Positions 56,440-64,000 of a stretch of DNA of 64,000 nucleotides are shown piece by piece (the first letter of the stretch is position 1; the number at the start of each line of letters is the position of its first letter). The position numbers and the translations under genes are program-made. The DNA comes from Xiphydria camelus. Lineage: Eukaryota; Arthropoda; Insecta; Hymenoptera; Xiphydriidae. The notes beneath the pieces are model-generated. The model saw nothing but the letters and a program-made list of their open reading frames with translations. It searched no databases and was not told where the DNA came from. The stretch spans positions 20,754,977-20,818,976 of the forward strand of contig OY783193.1 of the NCBI GenBank assembly GCA_963678675.1, in the 5' to 3' direction.

Positions 56440-57185
56440 AGTAGTGAAATCCCCCCACAAAAACAGATTCTCTGTAAAAAAAGGCGGCATGTTCATTCAG
56501 TGCCAACAAAAATTGATACGTAAAATACTCTCCAAAAAAGATTTGAAATCAATTAAGATCGCCATGTTCAAGATTTATGTATTAAAAGTAAAAGGCATCA
56601 TTTGAAAGGAAAATTATTGTAAATCAAGTTACTAAAAAATTCGACTAAAAAAATTTATAAAAAAATTTTAATAAAAAAGAACTTGCCGCGTTTTTTTCTT
56701 CAAAATAAAAAATTCAGACAGAATTATACTCGATGTTTATGCACTTATGATTTTAAATAAATTCATACACTTATAATATGATACCACCAGTATACCGAAT
56801 GTCGCACGGGAAACCGATTAGGCGGGGGCCTTCTGAAATTCTCTGAATTTGACTTCGGCAGTGTAATTTATGAATCACTCTAGCACCGTCCAAGCACTGC
56901 CAATTATTCGGCATAGTGGACAAAATATGAAAACTTAAACGCGGCAAGTTCTTTTTTATTAAAATTTTTTTATAAATTTTTTTAGTCGAATTTTTTAGTA
57001 ACTTGATTTACAATAATTTTCCTTTCAAATGATGCCTTTTACTTTTAATACATAAATCTTGAACATGGCGATCTTAATTGATTTCAAATCTTTTTTGGAG
57101 AGTATTTTACGTATCAATTTTTGTTGGCACTGAATGAACATGCCGCCTTTTTTTACAGAGAATCTGTTTTTGTGGGGGGATTTAT
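56440..57185. mobile_element. Palindromic element, family A copy 2
   Basis: CCACAAAAACAGATTCTCTG at the left and its complement at the right. The centre carries TATACCGAATGTCGCACGGG and GACTTCGGCAGTG, i.e. a TACCG-family end embedded in all three family A copies. Non-coding. Confidence 0.75.
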
Positions 57186-57649
57186 TTACGAGTAAGGGGG
57201 CAAAATTTCAGCGGTGCATGCAAAAGGATTTCTTAAAACTATTCCAAGGTCTCGAGTTAATATGTAACAACATATATACTGTCATAAGTAGTATCTTTAC
57301 ATGTGATGAAACAATTCGTCACGGTTATTGGAAGAGTATACTTATTGTTAGAGAGTTAAAGGTAAAATGTCTACATGGATTTGTGAAGACGACCAAGGTA
57401 TACGAAAAATCCGATGGCCTGTATATTCGAAAGCGGTATGTTTTATTTCTCCAAAATACTAAAGCAAAGTGAAAAATATAAGGGCACTCTAGTTTATAAA
57501 TCCCTTTCAAAATATCACGAGAATAAATCGAAAGTAACGTGGTTATAATTAATTAGCTCGTATCGGTATAAAATGTGAGATTTTAATTTGGTGGTAATAA
57601 AAAGCTATTCTCCTACATGTAAGTACGTATTCTCCTCATGAATAAATTC
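57186..57649 (+). repeat. Family B segment plus protein-like decayed frame
   Basis: 57186-57270 family B; 57270-57500 relative of 42332-42514 reversed (CAATTCGTCA, AAAATCCGATGGC, TTTATTTCTCCAAAATACTA). Frame broken. Confidence 0.45.
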
Positions 57650-58400
57650 CAAAATGTAATGAAATCCTCCCACAAAAACAGATTCTCTGTAAAAAAAAGG
57701 CGGCATGTTCATTCAGTGCCAACAAAAATTGATACGTAAAATACTCTCCAAAAAAGATTTGAAATCAGTTAAGATCGCCATGTTCAAGATTTATGTATAA
57801 AAAGTAAAAGGCATCATTTGAAAGGAAAATTATTGTAACTCATTACTAAAAAATTCGACTAAAAAATGTAGGTATAAACAAATTTTCATAAAAAAGAACT
57901 TGCCGCGTTTTTTCCTACAAAATAAAAAATTTACAGAGAATTACATTCGATGTTTATGCACTTATGAGAGATTTTAAATAAATTCATACACTCTTATATG
58001 ATACCACCAGTATACCGAACGTCGCACGAGAAACCGATCAGGCGGGGGCCTTCTGAATTTCTCTGAATTTGACTTCGGCAGTGCAATTTATGAATCACTC
58101 TAGTACCGTCCAAGCACTGCAAATTATTCGGTATAGTGGACAAAATATGAAAACTTAAACGCGGCAAGTTCTTTTTTATGAAAATTTGTTTATACCTACA
58201 TTTCTTTAGTCGAATTTTTTAGTAACGAGTTACAATAATTTTCCTTTCAAATGATGCCTTTTACTTTTTATACATAAATCTTTAACATGGAGATCTTAAT
58301 TGATTTCAAATCTTTTTTGGAGAGTATTTTACGTATCAATTTTTGTTGGCACTGAATGAACATGCCGCCTTTTTTTACAGAGAATCTGTTTTTGTGGGAG
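57650..58400. mobile_element. Palindromic element, family A copy 3
   Basis: Same arms and centre as copy 2, with small deletions (GTAACTCATTACTAAAAAAT). Followed directly by a family C copy at 58385-58780. Confidence 0.75.
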
Positions 58401-59750
58401 TAGTATAATACGAAAGAGGAAATATATCGATAAAGAAAAAATAATAATAAAGTAGTTACTACATTACTGTAATCCAATTCCATTGTATCCCTTATTTTTC
58501 TGCCACGACTTTGATAGTTGATAGTGAATAAAAATCAAATTTATTAGCTGATCCATCCAATATCAACAATCAAAGTCGTGGGAGAAAAATAAGGGATACA
58601 ATGGAATTGGATTGCAATAATGGAGTAACTACTTTATTATTATTTTTTCTTTATTTATATATTTCCTCTTTCGCGTATTACACTATCACACAAGTTCCAA
58701 TTTATATACAGAACTGTTTAACGTGAATTGTACATATACCTCACTTTTATTTCATCTCTTCTTCGCCTCTGGTATAATCATTTACACCCCACAAAGCACG
58801 TTTTTGCAAGTAACTTTTCTGTAACATTCCTGCGATATTTTGCAATATTCATGAATACTACCGTACGTTAGAAATATATATTTCTCGATAAATTCGCGAA
58901 TGTTGCAAAATATATCACAGAAACATTTCGGAATCATTACATCGAAAGATCTCGATAAGGTACAGCTCGATAAGATTGTACTCGTCAGGGCTGAATTATA
59001 TGGGGATTTTATAATTATTTTAGGAAGTCTCAGAAGAATACAGGTGCAGCATAATATAGATCTGTGCTAGAAAGAATAAGGAATAACCTTCGATGAGCAT
59101 TCGGGCTGTGGCAACAGAGGTTAGAATCAGCAAGACCATGGCAGGGAGGATATTGAAGGATGGACGCACGTCCATGCGCTCGAGGCAGCAAATCTAACTC
59201 GCGAAATGAACCAATGCAGCTGGTTCTTGGAACAACAAGTGGACGATCCCTCGTTTGAAAGAAACCCCCTCGGGTACGCACATGATTTGGAGTCCTTCTG
59301 GGTGGAATTAAATAGCAGCACGTTTATTTCTGTAACAGATTATAAATAACAAAATTATATCCAGCATTTCACTATTTAAAATATAGTACGAAGGGGGAAA
59401 TATATCAATAGAGAAAAACTAATATTAAAGTAATTACTTGATTATTGTGATCCAATTCCATTGCATCTGCTATTCTTCTGCCACGGCTTCAATGGAGATG
59501 AAACATCAAATTTATTTGTTAATCCATCGATACACCCCATGCTCGCATGACGCTGGAAACAAAAAATAGAATGACTACAAAGATATTTATCCTTCCATCG
59601 AAAGTGAGGTTAAAGCTGTCAGATGGCAATTAAACTTATCTGGTGGCAATTCTTCTGAGATACTGCCGTTTCCTTTCCTGCTCTTGATGCACAGGCAACT
59701 AGAGAAAAATACCACTGCATCCGTTCACTATCTCGATTAAACGAAAAAAA
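58401..59750. repeat. Family C, family D and transposase scraps
   Basis: 58401-58780 family C; 58780-59040 family D; 59160-59300 a decayed transposase stretch (SWFLEQQVDDPSF on plus); 59380-59490 half of family C. 59500-59720 no gene. Confidence 0.45.
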
Positions 59751-59943
59751 TACAAACGATTATTAAACTATACGGAGCGTCTGTCACATTCACCACTATT
59801 GAGATTCATTACTCCGATTAGACTGAATTTTCCCTTTTTATTAACAAGCGCGTCCGAGGATCGAAATAAACGCGAGGGAAATCGTTACGCGAATGGAAAT
59901 ATTTTATTCACTTTGAAAACCATGACCAAACATTCAAGGAATA

Positions 59944-60924
59944 CCCAGGTAGCACACTGACGTTAGAATAACGTCTCAGACGTCATTTTTTGGTCAGTAT
60001 AGGGTTTCAGACGTCAATTGTCGTAATATTAACGTCACAGGGACGTCATATTTACGACGTACCTTGGACGTCAAAATTCAACGTCTTTTTGACGGAACTT
60101 TTCCGTCATTTTTAATGACGAACGAGACTTAGAAAAATTTCGGTCTCCTGCATATAGGTATAGCGACTTGAAAATTTATTTGTGAATAAATGGACAAAAA
60201 TTGTAATTTGTTCAATTATTAAATCAATAAATTATTTCATTTGGAGTCTCCAGAGTATGTTGAGCAAGTTATAAACTATACTGTTTATTAAAAAGCACAG
60301 ATTATTAAAGTAAATGAAAGACAATCAATTAATGTAGGATGAATAAATATTCATATAATTATTTATTTATTTATTTATATTTATTTATTATTTATATCTT
60401 GCATAAACGCAAATTGATATTAATATCAATTTGCGTCTATGCAAGAATATTTATCAAAAGACAATCATAAATTTAGAAAAATGTTGAGAAAAGAATAATA
60501 CAATTATAAAATCTTATTTATTCAAGCTCTTTCTTATTGACAGGAAAAGCAATATACATTTATTCATCAAACTTCATATGAACACCAATAGTAATAATAT
60601 TCTTAACCACAAGAGCGCGCAGCAGATGAGGACTCGAGGACACCGACCGATCAACGAAGTTAAGCAGCAAAAAGTGCGGACACTAGTTGGATGGGTGACC
60701 GCTCACGGTGAAAAGATATACGTCAGACCTAACCTTTTAGAACCGTTATTTTTTACGTCATCACAACGTCCGATAGAACGTCATTATGACGTGACTTTTC
60801 TGACGTCGTGTGGATGTGCAATTAAGCCGTCTTTGCGACGTTAAAATGACGTCATATTTTTCGTCATCTGACGTCAGAACTGACCTTCAAAGAACGTCAT
60901 TTCGACGTTGATGTGCTACCTGGG
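59944..60924. mobile_element. 981-bp TA-flanked element with CCCAGGTAGCACA ends and ACGTC repeats
   Basis: TA at 59942-59943 and 60925-60926; inverted CCCAGGTAGCACA / TGTGCTACCTGGG ends, then many GACGTC/ACGTCA words on both sides (59963-60125, 60740-60915). Inserted in the right TIR of the 8.8-kb element; the left TIR at ~53020 shows the empty site (GGAATATTGTCTCTCAC complement). The interior holds a 40-bp hairpin (60405-60445) and a 5S rRNA-like stretch. Confidence 0.8.
60610..60715 (+). repeat. 5S rRNA-like sequence (SINE3-like head or captured 5S)
   Basis: CCGACCGATCAACGAAGTTA, AGCAGC and TAGTTGGATGGGTGACCGC match the conserved internal promoter region of animal 5S rRNA in order and spacing; the 5' third and the 3' end are degraded (AAAAAGTGCGGACAC where GTCGGGCGCGG is expected). 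Not a functional 5S gene: the acceptor-stem halves do not pair and there is no T-run terminator immediately after. Probably a 5S-derived retroelement fragment or the capture of one. Confidence 0.68.
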
Positions 60925-61380
60925 TATATTCTCTCACACACTCTCACATACATTTGATGGCATATGCGTGTGCCCGCATCTGTGTAGACATTTCCGATCA
61001 TGGCCGACTATCGCCGAAGATAGGCGGAATTAGAGTCACATTTTGACATATATATATTGCCCGAGAAATCGGATTCTCGACTTTCAGGCGGCAGGGGCGT
61101 GGCTTAGCGTTGCTAAGGGCGAATCTCTCTTAATATTTAACTTATAACATTTATTCTGGTCTCTATCGATAGACAATAGTCGATTTATATGGCTTAACTA
61201 AGCATAGTTTTGGTTATAACCGTATATTTATTGAGAAAATTCGATGATAAAATTGAGGGGTGAAGGGGGGGCAGACATTTTTCCTGTAAAGATACACGGG
61301 TGCTCGCGGCGACAGCGCTGGCGGCGTCGTTCTGACGACTTGAATGAACATGCCGCGAGACACTACCGTGTCTCTTGATG

Positions 61381-61803
61381 AGTCCAGCCGAGGTCAATTC
61401 CCAACCCCAGTCGGTGACCTCTTTCTCCACCCCTAACCACTTTTACACCTGGTGGTATGTGCGGTAGTGGTGATGCGACGTAGCCTCTGTGGTTGGGGGC
61501 AAACGGGCCAGATTCGCTTTGGCGTTGGCTGCAGTCTTCACAAAAATACGGAAGCGTACATCGTTGAGGGTGTCTTTCGTTCCGTCTCCTCCATATAGGG
61601 CAACTAGGCACTTGTCACCGGCTGCTGCGACTTGTTAGTGTGTGGCATCTGTCTAGGGGAAGACTCCTGCTTGGTCCACTAGGGCTTGATTTTGTCTGAA
61701 GTGGATCCACATTTTCATCTTCCCCTACCAGAAGAGGGCAGAGGTGGTGGTCGCACCCAGTAAATGCGTGGATGAAAAGTTCAAATCCAGGTGGTAGCTC
61801 CAC
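61381..61803 (-). pseudogene. Remnant of an arthropod TE-associated protein, truncated by the 8.8-kb element
   Basis: Minus strand: ELFIHAFTGCDHHLCPLL near 61750, then in another frame CLVALYGGDGTKDTL, RIFVKTAANAKANLARLPPT, YRTYHQV, a stop, then KWLGVEKEVTDWGWELTS running into the inverted terminus at 61378. The HAFTGCD / LYGG / LPPT...H..R.YHQV..WLG...WGW block order recurs in uncharacterised transposon proteins of arthropods; I cannot name the superfamily. Multiple frameshifts and a stop: dead. The C-terminal Cys-rich part would be expected beyond the 8.8-kb insertion but was not found near 52568. Confidence 0.5.
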
Positions 61804-62353
61804 TTCCCCTTGGTTGAATGAACTGGTGAATACGAGCAGGTCTCGATAACAAAGAATCTCGAAGACGGATCGAATTGCGATAATGTTGCTACGACTGCTC
61901 GGAACGGAATGCCAGCTCCGGGCTCGTCATCCAGCGTCCCGTGGTTCCTGCCTTCTTCCGTTCCCAGGCTTTTCGTGGTTAGTTTTGGAATCGGCTAACC
62001 CGTCGCTCGGTATAATCCCCATGTTTATGTTCCCAGTTCTCGGCATCGATGTGGAAATGCTCGAGGTGCCGAGATGCGCTTGCCACTCGAACTCGATATT
62101 TATGTGGCTGACCCTCGGCGTCGACCATGCATCGAGTGTCGTATCTATCTTTGGAAACTCTCACATTTTGCATGCTTAAATCTCACTTCATGCAACAAAA
62201 AAGTGGTTAGATACATTTCTAGAAAAATGTGATTTTACCTTATATGGTTTTTTTTTAGATTTTGAGAGAATTACGAGGCTTACAGACCCCGCTCTGCGCT
62301 TAATTGGCGGTCCGGCGGGGAAAGTGGTATAAGTCTGAAATTATGAAAATGAG
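61804..62353. other. No gene recognised
   Basis: Between the TE-protein remnant and the LTR. Open frames on both strands without motifs; the minus strand may continue the same decayed gene. Confidence 0.3.
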
Positions 62354-63154
62354 ATATGTAACACGCAAGTCGCTGCCAAGGCGACATGCGCTAGACAGCT
62401 AGGCATTCGGGGTGCACTGAGTCACCCCGAACGCGACCGTTAGCGAGGCGCATGAAGTCACCCCAACGACCGACGACTTTACCGTTAGGACTAACGGTAA
62501 GGGCTCTCGGCAAGGTCCGCCAAAGCAGTACATTAGGCGGCCGGCGAACCACGATAGCCAGAAGGAGGCGAGCATCGGTAGTGACAGCTTTCGCTCTGCG
62601 AACATCACTACCCCTCGCAGCACTCCACGGGATCGACCCCCGAGACTGTTAGCGGCAGCTTTCGCTCTGCGAACACCCTAACGCTCGTGGCCCACCGATC
62701 TACACTCGCGACCGAGAGAGCAGCTTTCGCTCTGCGAACACTCTCTCGCGCTGCGCTCCCTGACGTCTCACGACGTCCCGGCTTGAGTCCCGCTGGCGGC
62801 AGCTTTCGCTCTGCGAACACCCCAGCGGCCTCTTAGTCGCACCGCCGACGCTTTCACGTCGCTTCGCCTATTCGGCGACCTACTACGAGGACGAGCCATC
62901 CCACCTCGAGGACCAACGACGACGCTTGGGACGCGAGCCGCTCCAGGCACGACTTGACGCGGCCATTCCCTGGGACCGGTGCCCTCGCACCACCTCCGAG
63001 CGGCCTGACTGCTGCTAGCACCTCCGACGCTTCTCCGTGACCGGGCTTCTTCCGATCACCCACACCCACACACACACCACTTGTACTCCCGTATCGTGAA
63101 TAAACTCTTGTTATCGTTATTCCCGCTTCGTGCGTACTTCTCCCTCCTTATAAC
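62354..63154 (+). mobile_element. Putative 5' LTR of a Gypsy-type retrotransposon
   Basis: Ends immediately before TGGCGCCCAAC. A likely start is TGTAACACGCAAG at 62354. A poly(A) signal GAATAAACTC lies at ~63099. Four copies of CAGCTTTCGCTCTGCGAACA at 62584, 62656, 62721 and 62800. Exact borders need the 3' LTR, which is outside the window. Confidence 0.55.
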
Positions 63155-63254
63155 TGGCGCCCAACTTCCGGGTAGAATCCTCACCCAACTTCCGGGTAGA
63201 ATCCTCACCCAACTTCCGGGTAGAATCCTCACCCAACTTCCGGTAGAACCCTAA
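63155..63254 (+). promoter_or_regulatory. tRNA primer-binding site and 24-bp tandem repeats
   Basis: TGGCGCCCAAC at 63155 is complementary to the 3' end of tRNA-Lys-type primers (11 nt; beyond that it diverges). CCCAACTTCCGGGTAGAATC then repeats about four times with a 24-bp period, the last degenerate. The array begins inside the primer-binding site itself. Confidence 0.65.
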
Positions 63255-63299
63255 CCCACCACGTCCCCACCCAGGAGAAGCGCAAGGCTAGCGTAAGGT

Positions 63300-64000
63300 A
63301 TGGCGGTCCAACTCTCGAACGAACAGTTTGAAAGACTGCTCGAAAGGACCAACCCACTGCCGCAGCAGGAAAGGAGACGCGCTAGTTTCGCCAAGTGTAC
63401 CGCAAGTTATGATGGAACCAGAAACCGAGACAAGGTGGAGGAATTTATCACGGCGGCCACCATCTTCAAGGAAATAAGCGAGATCCCTGACGAAGACGCG
63501 CTGAAGGGTCTTCCGCTACTACTAAAGGACATCGCAGCAACATGGTGGCAAGGCACAAAAGAAAACACAGGTACCTGGACAGAAGCTATGGCTCTCCTCC
63601 GAACCGCCTTTTGCCCTAAAAGGCTCGCTCATCAGATTTTCGTGGAACTGTTTCAACACAAACAAAATAACGAAACAGCCACGGACATCTTCATCTGTAA
63701 GGCGCGGGCTCTACTATCGGAATTACCGTACAGATTACCAGAAACCCAGCAGCTTGATCTGATCTTCGGCCTTCTACGGCAACGAATCCGAGAAAAAGTC
63801 CCCCGAGATACAGTAGCTACTTTCCAGGAGTTACTACGTAAGGCTCGGGAAGTGGAAGGAATAGATAGGGAACTATCTATCGACCAACGAAGGACAGTAT
63901 TCCAAGAGAAGAAGAACACAGAATGGAAAGAATACAAGCCGGAAAAAGCCATCAGACCAAGATGCGACTCATGCAAGCGTTTCGGTCACACCAAAGAAGT
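63300..64000 (+). CDS. gag: Gypsy-type Gag polyprotein, 5' part (runs off the window)
   Basis: ATG at 63300, open for 233 codons to the window edge. N-terminal MAVQLSNEQFERLLERTN, then a capsid-like region with FITAATIFKEISEIPDE, AATWWQGTKENT and FCPKRLAHQIFVELFQ, as in insect Gypsy/Arc-like Gag, and the first half of a CCHC zinc knuckle (CDSCKRFGHTKE) at 63962. It packages element RNA into cytoplasmic particles. Context (LTR, primer site 145 bp upstream) fits a 5'-complete element; no stops or frameshifts, so it may be young. Protease and polymerase would follow beyond the window. Confidence 0.85.
   Translation, partial: MAVQLSNEQFERLLERTNPLPQQERRRASFAKCTASYDGTRNRDKVEEFITAATIFKEISEIPDEDALKGLPLLLKDIAATWWQGTKENTGTWTEAMALLRTAFCPKRLAHQIFVELFQHKQNNETATDIFICKARALLSELPYRLPETQQLDLIFGLLRQRIREKVPRDTVATFQELLRKAREVEGIDRELSIDQRRTVFQEKKNTEWKEYKPEKAIRPRCDSCKRFGHTKE

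Larger units (their letters stand above)
52569..61378. mobile_element. 8.8-kb element with ~650-bp terminal inverted repeats
   Basis: AGAGACACGGTAGTGTCTCG at 52571 and its complement ending ~61376; similarity continues through TGTCTGCCCCCTTCACCCCT, CTCTATCGATAGAGACCAGA and CATTCGCGAAACGAT to ~53200 on the left and, on the right, to ~59750, where the 981-bp TA-flanked element splits it. Long TIRs are typical of Polinton/Maverick-like or foldback elements, but none of the genes of such elements is present; the interior is a collection of repeats. No clear target duplication. Confidence 0.65.

Noticed and set aside
60610..60715. Functional 5S rRNA gene
   Set aside because: Only the internal promoter part is conserved; the helix I halves are absent and the sequence is embedded in a transposon.
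62584..62820. CRISPR-like array of four 20-bp repeats
   Set aside because: Eukaryotic LTR context, irregular spacers of differing composition and no cas genes.

Overview
The window is eukaryotic nuclear DNA made almost entirely of transposable elements. Transposase genes carry short spliceosomal introns (77 to 240 bp), and piggyBac, PIF/Harbinger, Tc1/mariner-like and Gypsy-type elements sit side by side. I infer an insect, possibly hymenopteran; this is not proven. I see no intact host gene. The only host-like sequences are an apparently captured 3' end of a mitochondrial fission regulator gene (548-1000, poly(A) signal near 1903) and a basic/Ser-Arg-rich exon set carried inside a foldback family (42.5-49 kb).

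Layout. 1-2.15 kb: inverted Harbinger ends around the MTFR-like exons. 2.5-4.44 kb: LINE/SINE-like tail, a 275-bp palindromic MITE, a 71-bp tandem duplication and a repeat end. 4.44-9.11 kb: a palindrome with 2.3-kb arms and two head-to-head mariner-like transposase copies. 9.1-18.66 kb: a second palindrome, interrupted by a TTAA-flanked piggyBac (10455-13394) in its central hairpin and by a 3.9-kb AAAC-flanked insertion (14641-18555), which itself holds a 1.8-kb foldback element. 18.66-21.4 kb: a TACCG-ended foldback element, a Harbinger derivative inside another repeat, and a second copy of the palindrome-2 family. 22.2-25.6 kb: short TTA/TAA-flanked elements. 25.7-27.8 kb: a TIR transposon with an unusually long 16-17 bp target duplication and an unfamiliar protein. 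29-31.75 kb: MITEs and a foldback built of inverted satellite arrays.

32.8-38.3 kb is a complete-looking TTA-flanked Harbinger element. Its two genes, a MADF/BESS protein on plus and a DDE transposase on minus, are mutually interlocked: each gene's second exon lies in the other's intron. 38.9-42.2 kb holds MITEs and an inverted array of decapeptide-coding 30-bp repeats. 42.5-46 and 47-49 kb are two TACCG foldback elements duplicating the same spliced exons in both arms. 50.5-61.4 kb contains an 8.8-kb element with ~650-bp inverted termini, filled with fragments and carrying a TA-flanked element with a 5S rRNA-like stretch. 61.4-61.8 kb is a broken TE protein. 62.35-64 kb is the LTR, primer-binding region and gag of a Gypsy-type retrotransposon running off the window.

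The history can be read by nesting. Five insertions can be compared with an uninterrupted copy in this window: piggyBac, the 3.9-kb element, the 47-kb foldback, the TA-flanked element at 59.9 kb and the 19.6-kb Harbinger derivative. Most large elements are inverted duplications, the dominant architecture here. The genes seen are transposition genes, nearly all broken by frameshifts, stops or truncation; the Harbinger MADF gene and the Gypsy gag appear open.
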